Positions 31,096-38,090 of a DNA stretch of 40,973 nt are shown piece after piece (position 1 is the stretch's first letter; each line of letters opens with the position of its first letter). The stretch is from Oscillospiraceae bacterium (lineage in GTDB: Bacteria > Bacillota > Clostridia > Oscillospirales > Oscillospiraceae): contig JAFTVM010000037.1 in the NCBI GenBank assembly GCA_017465745.1, positions 1-40,973 of the forward strand, in the 5' to 3' direction. The position numbers and the translations under genes are program-made. Under the pieces are notes generated by a model. The model worked only from the letters and a program-made list of their open reading frames with translations. It had not been told where the DNA came from and did no database searches.

Positions 31096-32824
31096 GAATC
31101 AGACCATCAAAAAAATTCTGCGCCGGGTGCGTCCCTACTGGGGCCATCTGGTATTGTCGCTGGTCCTGGCGCTGGTGTACGTGGCCATGAGCCTGTACAT
31201 CCCGGTACTGGTGGGTCACGCCATCGACTGCATCATCGCAGCGGGACGGGTGGATTTCGACGCGATGCGCTCTTTCCTGTGGAACGTTGCTGCCTCTGCC
31301 GCCGTGGCGGGTATCAGCCAGTGGGTGATGAACCAGATCAACAATCACGTGACCTATCGCGTCACCCGGGACATCCGTGAAGAGGCCTTCGCCCACATCC
31401 AGGTGCTGCCCCTTTCCTATCTGGACGGCCATCCCCAGGGTGACCTGGTGAGCCGGGTGGTGTCCGACGTGGACACCTTCGCCGACGGTCTGCTGATGGG
31501 CTTTACGCAGCTCTTTACCGGCGTCATGACCATTGTGGGCACCCTGGTGTTCATGCTGCGCATCAGCGTCCCCGTGGCGCTGGTGGTCATCATTATCACC
31601 CCCCTGAGCCTGGTGGTGGCCAATTTTATCGCTACCCGGACCCATTCCATGTTCCAGACCCAGGCCAGGACCCGGGGCGCCCAGACGGCCCTTATCGACG
31701 AGACTGTGGGCAATCTGAAGCTGGTCCGGGCTTTTGGCCATGAAGCCGAATCCATGGCAAGCTTCGACAGGCTCAACGACGATCTGGAGAAATGCGCCCT
31801 GAAGGCAATTTTCTTCTCTTCCATGACCAATCCTGCCACCCGCTTCGTCAATTCCGTGGTGTACGCGGGTGTGGGTCTGACAGGCGCGCTGATGGCGATT
31901 TCCGGCGGCATTACGGTGGGTAATCTGACCAGCTTCCTGAACTATGCCAACCAGTACACCAAGCCCTTTAACGAGATCTCCGGCGTTATCACGGAGCTGC
32001 AGAACGCGCTGGCCTGCGCCGGGCGGGTGTTTGATCTCATCGAAGCCCCGGCCCGTTCCCCCGAACCGGAAAATCCTCAGATGCCTGAACAGGTGCGCGG
32101 CGGCATCGAGATCCGGGATCTTTCCTTCTCCTATGTGCCGGAGAAGCCCCTGATCGGTGACTTTGACCTGTCCGTGAAACCCGGCCAGCGGATCGCCATT
32201 GTGGGTCCCACGGGCTGCGGCAAGACCACCTTTATTAACCTTTTGATGCGCTTCTACGACCCCGACGGCGGCGGGATCCTGTTGGACGGCGTCGATACCC
32301 GGGATATGGACCGGGGGCAGCTGCGCCGCTGTGTGGGCATGGTGCTCCAGGATACCTGGCTGAAGGCCGGTACCATCCGGGAGAACATCGCCATGGGGAA
32401 GCCCAATGCTGCGGATGACGAGATCGTGGAAGCCGCCATTCGGGCCCATGCCCACGGCTTCATCAAGCGGCTGCCCCAGGGGTATGATACCGTCATCGGG
32501 GAAAATGGGGGAAGCCTGTCCCAGGGCCAGCGGCAGCTGCTGTGCATCGCCCGGGTGATGCTGTGCCTGCCGCCCATGCTGTTCCTGGATGAGGCCACCT
32601 CCTCCATCGATACCCGCACCGAAGCGCGGATCCAGGAGGCCTTCAACACCATGATGGAGGGCAGGACCACCTTTATTGTTGCCCACCGGCTCAGCACCAT
32701 CCGGGAGGCAGACCTGATCCTTGTCATGCGAGACGGCCATATCGTGGAGCAGGGCAGGCACGAGGAGCTGCTTGCAAAGCGGGGCTTCTACGCCCGGTTG
32801 TATCAGAGCCAGTTTGCCCATTAA
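31088..32824 (+). CDS. ABC exporter half-transporter, catalytic-site subunit
   Basis: A 578-residue partner of the preceding gene, with six membrane segments and an NBD with Walker A GPTGCGKTTF, signature LSQGQRQLLCIA, Walker B MLFLDEATSSID with the catalytic Glu, and the switch His in IVAHRLST. The heterodimer probably exports a drug, lipid or peptide; no substrate gene is adjacent. It starts at GTG with AAGGAGG 8 bases upstream, inside the end of the first subunit gene. Confidence 0.93.
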   Translation: MAKNQTIKKILRRVRPYWGHLVLSLVLALVYVAMSLYIPVLVGHAIDCIIAAGRVDFDAMRSFLWNVAASAAVAGISQWVMNQINNHVTYRVTRDIREEAFAHIQVLPLSYLDGHPQGDLVSRVVSDVDTFADGLLMGFTQLFTGVMTIVGTLVFMLRISVPVALVVIIITPLSLVVANFIATRTHSMFQTQARTRGAQTALIDETVGNLKLVRAFGHEAESMASFDRLNDDLEKCALKAIFFSSMTNPATRFVNSVVYAGVGLTGALMAISGGITVGNLTSFLNYANQYTKPFNEISGVITELQNALACAGRVFDLIEAPARSPEPENPQMPEQVRGGIEIRDLSFSYVPEKPLIGDFDLSVKPGQRIAIVGPTGCGKTTFINLLMRFYDPDGGGILLDGVDTRDMDRGQLRRCVGMVLQDTWLKAGTIRENIAMGKPNAADDEIVEAAIRAHAHGFIKRLPQGYDTVIGENGGSLSQGQRQLLCIARVMLCLPPMLFLDEATSSIDTRTEARIQEAFNTMMEGRTTFIVAHRLSTIREADLILVMRDGHIVEQGRHEELLAKRGFYARLYQSQFAH

Positions 32825-32826
32825 AA

Positions 32827-32932
32827 AATGTCATTGCGGGGAGACCGCAGGCCGACGTGGCAATCCCTTCCGGTTTTCGCAAATCTGCGGGGGATTGCCA
32901 CACCAGTCTGCGGACTGGTTCGCAATGACATT
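32827..32932. repeat. MITE/REP-like palindromic element
   Basis: AATGTCATTGCG at the left is exactly complementary to CGCAATGACATT at the right, and GTGGCAATCCC pairs with GGGATTGCCAC inside, so nearly the whole 106 bases fold back on themselves. No protein frame. It sits between two convergent genes and may serve as their terminator. Its form is that of a widespread non-autonomous element in Clostridia genomes. Confidence 0.82.
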
Positions 32933-32937
32933 GTGGT

Positions 32938-33555
32938 TTATCGGATGAAATTTGTGAAGGTCTTGGGTTCGTAGGTCAGGGGCTTGACGCCGGCCTGTTT
33001 GCCTGCCTCGATGGAATGTAAGATGAAGCGCATATTCTCTGCCAGGGTGCGCATGGTCTGCAGCCCCTCTGCGTCCTGCCGAATTTCGTCGGGGGTATTG
33101 CCGTGGACCTGGTTCCAGTACTGGCTGGTGATAACCACCATGTTGGTCATCATGAAGTGCATGTTCATCTGCTGGTAGGCAGCAGAGGCGCCGCCCCGGC
33201 GGCAGGAAACAACGGCGGATACAGGTTTGCCGGCCATTTTTGCGGAAGCGGCGTAGAACAGCCGGTTCATGAAGGAAAGGATCTGACCGCTGGGGCCGCC
33301 GTAGTAGACGGGGGTGCCGAAGATGAAGCCGTCGTAAGTGTCCAGCTTTTCAATGACCCGGTTCACATCGTCGTCAATGACGCACTTGCCGAGTTTCCGG
33401 CAGCCGCCGCAGGCGGTACAGCCGGGGACGTCACGGCCTACCCAGAGGATCTCGGTTTCGATGCCGTTGCGCTCCAGCGCGTCAGCGGCTTCCCCCAGGG
33501 CAGTGTAGGTGCAGCCATGCTGACGGGGGCTGCCGTTGATGAGTAATACTTTCAT
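32938..33555 (-). CDS. Flavodoxin-like NAD(P)H-dependent FMN reductase/iron-sulfur flavoprotein
   Basis: A 205-residue flavodoxin-fold protein. The FMN phosphate loop NGSPRQHGCTYTAL lies at the N-terminus, GTPVYYGGPSGQI contacts the flavin, and GCTACGGCRKLGKC near residue 45 gives a compact cysteine cluster like that of iron-sulfur flavoproteins. Probably a redox enzyme for quinones, nitro compounds or oxygen. It ends at the edge of the MITE-like repeat. The start ATG has AGGAGGT upstream. A separate promoter was not clearly seen. Confidence 0.87.
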   Translation of the reverse strand: MKVLLINGSPRQHGCTYTALGEAADALERNGIETEILWVGRDVPGCTACGGCRKLGKCVIDDDVNRVIEKLDTYDGFIFGTPVYYGGPSGQILSFMNRLFYAASAKMAGKPVSAVVSCRRGGASAAYQQMNMHFMMTNMVVITSQYWNQVHGNTPDEIRQDAEGLQTMRTLAENMRFILHSIEAGKQAGVKPLTYEPKTFTNFIR

Positions 33556-33646
33556 AGGGATCTACCTCCTGAATGGTCTGTTTCTATTCTAGCGGGGCGG
33601 GTGCGGGCAGTCAAGAAAAATATTACATAATTTATCGAAATGATAC

Positions 33647-33675
33647 TTGACAAATGGCGCCGAATGATGTAATAT
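33647..33675 (+). promoter_or_regulatory. Promoter of tRNA-Ser
   Basis: Exact TTGACA and TAATAT with a 17-base spacer, 38 bases before the tRNA. Confidence 0.82.
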
Positions 33676-33713
33676 AAGCAGGTCGGCTGACGCCGTACAA
33701 CAAAATATGGTAT

Positions 33714-33805
33714 GGAGAAGTCGCGTAGCTGGCCGAGCGCGCACGATTGGAAATCGTGTATACCCCAAAAGGGTATCGAGGGTTCAAATCCCTCCTTCTC
33801 CGCCA
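33714..33805 (+). tRNA. tRNA-Ser(GGA)
   Basis: A class II tRNA of 92 bases with a long variable arm (ATACCCC..GGGTAT). Acceptor GGAGAAG/CTTCTCC, anticodon loop TTGGAAA with anticodon GGA, T arm GGGTTCAAATCCC and encoded CCA. It is the target of the neighbouring prophage. Confidence 0.95.
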
Positions 33806-33811
33806 AAAGGA

Positions 33812-33845
33812 AGCCCCGGAACTTGTAATGAGTTCCGGGGTTTTT
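33812..33845 (+). terminator. Terminator of tRNA-Ser
   Basis: CCCCGGAACT pairs with AGTTCCGGGG, followed by five T. On the far side of it the prophage integrase begins. Confidence 0.85.
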
Positions 33846-33944
33846 CTTATTTTATGGCTGATTTGGGCCAGGAATTATTCGGTTTTTCGGAAATGGGATA
33901 GGGGAGGGAAAAACGGTTTCCCTTATGTTTGCCCTTACGCGGTT

Positions 33945-35120
33945 TTAATGGTTCACCGCCTTGATAAACTGCTCCATCCGGGCTGCGCTGGCTTGCTTCA
34001 TCTGCTCTGTGACATGACCATACACATCCAGGGTAAAGGATGCGGTGGCGTGTCCCAGGTTCTCCTGCACAGTTTTAATATCGTCCCCAGATCTGATGGA
34101 TGCCACGGCGTAAGAGTGGCGCAGATCGTGAAATCTGACATCGGGGAAACCCATATCGGTGACGACCTTCTTAAAGCTTTTGTAGACGGTTACGTGTTTG
34201 AGATGATTCCCAAGATCATCAGTAAAGACGAAACCAGTATCTGCCCAGCATTCGCCGTATCGCAGTCGGTTCGACAGCTGGCGATGCCTAACCCGTCTGA
34301 GAACGGATACTACGAAGGGAGCGGCGGTGAGTGTGCGGCCTTTGCTGTTCTTCGTGGGGGCCAGGGTATATTCTCCGCGAGATCCCTTTACCACCTGAAG
34401 CTGTTTGTTTATCAGTATGGTGCCCTTGGCTAGGTCTACACAGTCCCAAGTTAGGCCCAGAGCTTCGCTTTCGCGCATACCCGTGAACAGGGCAACGGTG
34501 AACAGATCTTCAAATCTGTGGCCCTTGATGGCTTTCAGGAAAGCGGTGATTTGGTCATCGTCCAGAGGTTGGATTTCTTTCTTTTCCATCCGGGGGAGCT
34601 CGCAGGCCTCTGTGGGATTAAAGGGGATGTATTTGTTGGTAACGGCCTTCTCCAGGGCCTTGTGAAGGATGCCGTGGATATTTTTGACGGTTTTGGGAGA
34701 TAGGCTTTTCTGGGTGGTCAGGCTGTTGTAGAAGCTCTGCACAGTATGCGGATCGAGGGCGTCCAGTTTGATGGCACCCAAGCCGGGCTTTATGTGGTTT
34801 TTGACGGCGGTCTTGTAGGAGTTGACCGTCAGGGGCTTGACGCCGCCCAGGTATTCTTTTGTCCAAATGTCCAGCCATTGGCCCACAGTCATTTTACTGG
34901 GGGCGGTGTAAGTCTTGGCGTCGATGGCGGCGGTAGCGGCCTTCAGTTTCTGGGAAACCTCTTTCTGGGTTTTGCCGGTGATGCTGCGCTGGATCTGCTT
35001 CCCGGTGCCGGGATCGTAGCCGGCGGTGTACCGAGCTTCAAAGTATGTGTACTCTTTATTTCCTCGCTTAATAACTTTCTTCCGAATTGATCCCATTCCA
35101 GCAGCTGATTTCCTAGCCAT
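33945..35120 (-). CDS. int: Prophage tyrosine integrase
   Basis: A 391-residue integrase that would insert the phage at the adjacent tRNA-Ser. The arm-binding domain (residues 1-60) and the SAM-like core-binding domain (TVGQWLDIWTKEYL) are present. The catalytic domain has FTGMRESEALGLTW (Arg), APTKNSKGRTL (Lys), FHDLRHSYAVA (His-x-x-Arg), LGHATASFT and the nucleophile DVYGHV (Tyr). Everything looks intact. ATG 35120 is preferred because AGGAGGGG precedes it; the start overlaps the upstream gene by 8 bases. Confidence 0.94.
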   Translation of the reverse strand: MARKSAAGMGSIRKKVIKRGNKEYTYFEARYTAGYDPGTGKQIQRSITGKTQKEVSQKLKAATAAIDAKTYTAPSKMTVGQWLDIWTKEYLGGVKPLTVNSYKTAVKNHIKPGLGAIKLDALDPHTVQSFYNSLTTQKSLSPKTVKNIHGILHKALEKAVTNKYIPFNPTEACELPRMEKKEIQPLDDDQITAFLKAIKGHRFEDLFTVALFTGMRESEALGLTWDCVDLAKGTILINKQLQVVKGSRGEYTLAPTKNSKGRTLTAAPFVVSVLRRVRHRQLSNRLRYGECWADTGFVFTDDLGNHLKHVTVYKSFKKVVTDMGFPDVRFHDLRHSYAVASIRSGDDIKTVQENLGHATASFTLDVYGHVTEQMKQASAARMEQFIKAVNH

Positions 35121-35640
35121 TTTGAGCCCCTCCTTTTTTTCGGTGATAGGGGCGTCTGTTTCTGTTTTGCTCGGATGGAGTTGCCCAGCGACAATTGCTG
35201 GGGCTGTATCCTTTATTGTTGTCGACGCGATCAAGAGTTAACTCGTCTTGGTATCCATTAGAGTACGCCCAGTCTCGAAAGGCGGGGAAGTCATCAATCC
35301 ATTCATTGCAGACGGTAATTCCCCTACCACCATATAAAGGCCACTTAGGGGAGTTGGGGTTAGCGCACCGCCATTTCATGTTATGCCAGATGCGGTACAA
35401 CCGTGTTTGGCACCCGCCGTGAATTCTCGACCAGTCCCCTGCGGATGCTCTTTCTTTTTTGAGGCATCCACAGCTTTTAGCCCTGCCGTGTTTTAATGTA
35501 CGCCTCGTGTATGTTGTTAGTGATCCGCAGTCGCACTTACACAACCAATGCGCATCTTTGTTATTCGGGCCTTCGACCTGTTTAATGACTACAAGTCGTC
35601 CAAATCGTTGCCCCGTTAAATCAATTGCTTTTCTTCCCAC
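35113..35640 (-). CDS. Phage zinc-ribbon/HNH-AP2-like protein
   Basis: A 175-residue phage protein. The N-terminal part has DLTGQRFGRLVVIKQV and a four-cysteine zinc ribbon (CKCDCG, then SCGCL). The second half has MKWRCANPN, YGGRGITVC, LDRVDNNKGYSPSNCRW and N-R pairs at the end, the pattern of HNH-type or AP2-like DNA-binding phage proteins. The HNH catalytic histidine is not clear, so nuclease activity is uncertain. GTG is the start with AGGAGT upstream. It overlaps the integrase by 8 bases, so the two are translated from one transcript. Confidence 0.75.
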   Translation of the reverse strand: MGRKAIDLTGQRFGRLVVIKQVEGPNNKDAHWLCKCDCGSLTTYTRRTLKHGRAKSCGCLKKERASAGDWSRIHGGCQTRLYRIWHNMKWRCANPNSPKWPLYGGRGITVCNEWIDDFPAFRDWAYSNGYQDELTLDRVDNNKGYSPSNCRWATPSEQNRNRRPYHRKKGGAQNG

Positions 35641-35656
35641 GATTCTAACTCCTTTC

Positions 35657-35685
35657 TTGACACTCGGCCCATCAGGGGTTAAAAT
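35657..35685 (+). promoter_or_regulatory. Rightward promoter in the phage early region
   Basis: Exact TTGACA and TAAAAT with a 17-base spacer. It leads into a short stretch without frames that ends in a terminator at 35764. Confidence 0.65.
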
Positions 35686-35763
35686 AAATGGGCAGAATGT
35701 CCCTATCTGTGACGGGTAGGTTTTCTGTATAGCCGTTTCCGAGTTGCAGCTCAGATCCGGCAG

Positions 35764-35797
35764 CGCCCTGGTGTTGCAGCACCGGGGCGTTTTTTTA
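35764..35797 (+). terminator. Hairpin with TTGCAG loop, copy 1
   Basis: CGCCC-T-GGTG pairs with CACC-G-GGGCG around a TTGCAG loop and is followed by seven or more T. It would end a transcript of about 105 nt from the promoter at 35657. A smaller GAG-TTGCAG-CTC stem lies just before it (35741-35752). Confidence 0.82.
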
Positions 35798-35823
35798 TTA
35801 AATAATTCAATTGAACAAGTGGG

Positions 35824-35855
35824 CCGCCTTGATGTTGCAGCATCGGGGCGGTTTT
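35824..35855 (+). terminator. Hairpin with TTGCAG loop, copy 2
   Basis: CCGCC-TT-GATG pairs with CATC-GG-GGCGG around the same TTGCAG loop, then four T. Its stem differs from copy 1 but keeps pairing. Confidence 0.75.
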
Positions 35856-35881
35856 ATTGTGTCCGCTTTATTGGACACAAT
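35856..35881. promoter_or_regulatory. Palindrome upstream of the 37-residue phage gene
   Basis: ATTGTGTCC and GGACACAAT form a perfect 9-bp inverted repeat separated by 8 bases. It lies 22 bases before the -35 of the next promoter and could be an operator, or a third hairpin in the transcript. Confidence 0.5.
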
Positions 35882-35903
35882 AGTGTTCGGCAAATATTGG
35901 TTA

Positions 35904-35932
35904 TTGAAATACGAATGTTTGTTTGATAATAT
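35904..35932 (+). promoter_or_regulatory. Promoter of the 37-residue phage gene
   Basis: TTGAAA and TAATAT with a 17-base spacer. Confidence 0.6.
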
Positions 35933-35962
35933 TGGAACACATAAGCTATGAACGGAGGGCGA

Positions 35963-36076
35963 ATGATGTTACATAACAAAGAAAAGATTAACGAGATACT
36001 GGAACTCTTGAAAAACGCCAATACAAGAGAATTGGAAATTGTTCTGGAGTTCATTCGCTCGCTTACCAAAAAGTAA
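35963..36076 (+). CDS. 37-residue phage protein
   Basis: A short frame with a perfect ribosome site (CGGAGGGCGA) and its own promoter. The protein is one long amphipathic helix, INEILELLKNAN followed by LEIVLEFIRSL, ending in lysines. Similar tiny helical proteins occur next to the repressor in Firmicutes prophages; their role is not known to me. A bidirectional terminator follows. Confidence 0.75.
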   Translation: MMLHNKEKINEILELLKNANTRELEIVLEFIRSLTKK

Positions 36077-36088
36077 AAACCACCAACT

Positions 36089-36124
36089 AAGAAGATCAGG
36101 TATCAGACCTGGTCTTCTTTTTTG
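36089..36124. terminator. Bidirectional terminator between small phage gene and repressor
   Basis: AAGAAGA-T-CAGGT pairs with ACCTG-G-TCTTCTT and a T run follows on the plus strand; it overlaps the end of the leftward repressor gene. Confidence 0.8.
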
Positions 36125-36486
36125 TATTCAGCAGCCAGCCTTAATGCCATCTTCTCCAGCAGTTCCCATTCAGAAGCGTCAAGTTTAGCCAGGACGGCTA
36201 CTAGCCGACGCCGGAAGTCATCACTTTCGCCCCGCATCACGTCACCCATAAAAGAAGCAATCTCTGCATCGCGATTGACAGGTTTCAGCATTTCGCCTTC
36301 ACCAGTGCGAAGCCAGGATTCATTGATGTTGAATTCGCGGCAAATCAGGGAAATCACGGCATCAATAGGCTCATTTCTACCAACCTCATAGTTGGCAAGA
36401 GCACCACGGCTTACTCCGATGCGATCGGCAAATTCCTGCTGAGTAAGGTCAGTGGACTTTCTAACCTGCTTGATTCGGTTATGCAT
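36103..36486 (-). CDS. Phage repressor, Cro/CI-type
   Basis: A 127-residue regulator. The HTH lies at residues about 14-36 (LTQQEFADRIGVSRGALANYE), followed by FNINESWLRTGEGEML, a typical ending of short repressor HTH domains. The C-terminal part (RRRLVAVLAKLDASEWELLE) is a helical oligomerisation region; no LexA-type autocleavage protease domain is present, so induction would need another signal. AAGGAGGTG lies upstream. It faces a rightward promoter across an operator region. Confidence 0.9.
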   Translation of the reverse strand: MHNRIKQVRKSTDLTQQEFADRIGVSRGALANYEVGRNEPIDAVISLICREFNINESWLRTGEGEMLKPVNRDAEIASFMGDVMRGESDDFRRRLVAVLAKLDASEWELLEKMALRLAAEYKKEDQV

Positions 36487-36508
36487 TGTATCACCTCCTT
36501 GCATTGCT

Positions 36509-36537
36509 ATCTTATCACCCACATGTAGCATTGTCAA
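36509..36537 (-). promoter_or_regulatory. Repressor promoter
   Basis: On the minus strand, exact TTGACA and TAAGAT with a 17-base spacer, ahead of the repressor gene. Confidence 0.82.
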
Positions 36538-36542
36538 GAAAA

Positions 36543-36612
36543 ATGTTTCATTGTTGCAAATATGTGCTTGACAAAAGTAAGCACGAAGCATATAATAGCA
36601 ACAATGAAGCAT
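36543..36612. promoter_or_regulatory. Operator pair flanking the rightward early promoter
   Basis: TTTCATTGTTGC (36546-36557) is complementary to GCAACAATGAA (36598-36608) except at its edges, and related TAGCATTGTC and GCATTGCT lie in the repressor promoter. The rightward promoter (exact TTGACA at 36568, TATAAT at 36591, 17-base spacer) lies between the two arms, so bound repressor could shut both promoters. Confidence 0.68.
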
Positions 36613-36630
36613 GCGGAGGAGGTGATATGA

Positions 36631-36852
36631 ATGAACAAACTTCGGATGACCCTGAAATCGTCTGTAGAACGCGAGGTAATAAAAAATCTGCTATCCGCAC
36701 AAAAGCGAATAGCAGAGCAGGGAACGGCGTGGGAATTGATCAGGTTGACTAGATTCCTTCTGCGATTAACCAAGGAATGTGGCGATGTACTCGTAGATGC
36801 TATCACGGAAAGCAACAATGAGCGGTGTAGTGATCCAGTAGAGGAGCTGTAA
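36631..36852 (+). CDS. Small phage early protein
   Basis: A 73-residue, mostly helical protein (VEREVIKNLLSAQKRIAEQG, then ELIRLTRFLLRLTKECGDVL) that opens the rightward early operon. AGGAGGTGAT precedes the ATG with good spacing. A second frame from ATG 36627 gives a poor 41-residue peptide and is less likely. No family recognised. Its last 87 bases lie opposite the end of a leftward frame that also looks like a protein, so one of the two is probably not translated to its end. Confidence 0.5.
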   Translation: MNKLRMTLKSSVEREVIKNLLSAQKRIAEQGTAWELIRLTRFLLRLTKECGDVLVDAITESNNERCSDPVEEL

Positions 36853-37005
36853 TATCTTGCTCATAATGCCATCGGCATCTAATCCCAAGTAAGTCAAAAT
36901 GTTTCTAGGCAAAAACAGGATACAGTTGATCCAATAAAGCGGCGAGAATGCTTCAAAAATCCTACTTTTGAAGATTCCTTTCGCCGCAGACAAGCTTCGT
37001 GTCAT
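36766..37005 (-). CDS. Possible small membrane protein or fragment
   Basis: A 79-residue frame whose composition looks coding: a basic start, then LYWINCILFLPRNILTYLG and LLYWITTPLIVAF, which resemble two membrane helices, and a short polar end. No good ribosome site is seen at this or other starts, and it lies antisense to the end of the rightward gene. It may be the intact C-terminal end of a gene moved here by the deletion that also cut the portal gene. Confidence 0.4.
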   Translation of the reverse strand: MTRSLSAAKGIFKSRIFEAFSPLYWINCILFLPRNILTYLGLDADGIMSKILQLLYWITTPLIVAFRDSIYEYIATFLG

Positions 37006-37036
37006 AAGTGCTACGCAATCATGGTGAGTAGAGGAA

Positions 37037-37750
37037 ATGTTATCAAAAAACGATGCATTTCCCTTGGATATCACCTACGGATCCGAGGAAATCATCCGGG
37101 ATCTGTATATCTGCCTGGATGATATGCGCCAGGAATACCGTCTTAAAAAGCCTTTTGTGGGCGTGGATGATCGGATGTTCGGAAAGGATAACCAGCTGCC
37201 CCAGGATGGACTGTTTAAGCGCTTCGCTGGCACCGGCCTGAAAGATGACAACCTGTGGGAAGTCTATGACCCGGCAATCCGCGACAGTGCCTATCTGTCC
37301 CGCTTCCAGCAGCTGTGCGGCCTTCTGGAAAGCTCGGTGGGTGTTTCCCCCGGCATCCTGACCGAACCCCGCACCGGGAACGCAACGGCCACAGAGATCA
37401 AGCAGGCCAATGCTGAGACTTTCGCTTACATTGACGCCATCCGCACCAATATCGAAGTGGCCTTCAATCAGCTGGCCTATGCGCTGGATGTTCTGGCGGA
37501 GTTCACTGGTGCGACACCTGCCGGTGCTATGGGCGACTGGCAGATCATCTGGGACTGGGATATGTCCATGATGGAAGCATCCACAGAGACCTTCAGCCAG
37601 CTTTCTGAACTGGAAAGCCGTGGCCTGATTCTCCCTGAGCGACTGGTATCCTGGGTGACCGGCATGGATCTGGATGCCGCGAAGAAAGAGGTCGAAGCTG
37701 CGCAGGCCTTACAGCCCCAGACGGTTGACAGCCTGCTGATGGAGGAATGA
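37037..37750 (+). pseudogene. Phage portal protein, N-terminal half missing
   Basis: The 237-residue frame matches the C-terminal half of a Siphovirus-type portal protein: KPFVGVDDRMFG, FQQLCGLLESSVGVSPGIL, ATATEIKQANAETFAYIDAI and MDLDAAKKEVE. Portals of this type are usually near 450-500 residues, so about half is lost. The upstream bases are AT-rich and unlike the portal part, so the break lies near the first codons. The portal ring needs the missing part to assemble. Confidence 0.8.
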
Positions 37751-37753
37751 GCT

Positions 37754-37957
37754 ATGATCGACATCTACTTCAAAAAGTGTTGCCCGAGTTGTAACACCCT
37801 GGATCTGGATTATGAGCAGACCAGTGGCCTGGGGGAATTGGTTACGGTGATCAGCTGCGGCCATGCCTGTGTTTGCGGCAAGTACAATGCAGAGCCGGAA
37901 GAGGAAACGCCCCCCCAGGATGTGACGGTGAAGGGGTTCTGCGATGCTGACGGATGA
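37754..37957 (+). CDS. Small Cys-rich phage protein
   Basis: A 67-residue protein with two pairs of cysteines (CCPSCNTLDLDYEQ and CGHACVCGKYN), most likely a zinc ribbon. It follows the portal remnant by 3 bases with GGAGG upstream, and its end overlaps the head-gene fragment by 14 bases, as in a packaged phage gene order. Its function is unknown to me. Confidence 0.72.
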   Translation: MIDIYFKKCCPSCNTLDLDYEQTSGLGELVTVISCGHACVCGKYNAEPEEETPPQDVTVKGFCDADG

Positions 37958-38090
37958 ACAGCTGGCGGATGCCCTGGCGCTGATCGACAGCCGCTATCAG
38001 AAGGTTATCAAGCTGTATCTCCAAAAGGTTGGCAAGACCATCAACAAGATCGGACATCTGAGCCAGAGCAATATGGTAACCACATGTTGA
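37944..38090 (+). pseudogene. N-terminal piece of a phage minor head/morphogenesis protein
   Basis: A 48-residue frame starting MLTDEQLADALALIDSRYQK, the kind of front seen in minor head proteins that follow the portal gene. Full proteins run for several hundred residues; here it stops at a TGA right where a tail-fibre-like frame begins. AAGGGG precedes the ATG. The deletion from this point removed the rest of the head and most of the tail genes. Confidence 0.65.

Noticed and set aside
36627-36752. A 41-residue frame starting 4 bases before the 73-residue early gene
   Set aside because: It has less helical or hydrophobic order and poorer spacing from the ribosome site than the frame at 36631.
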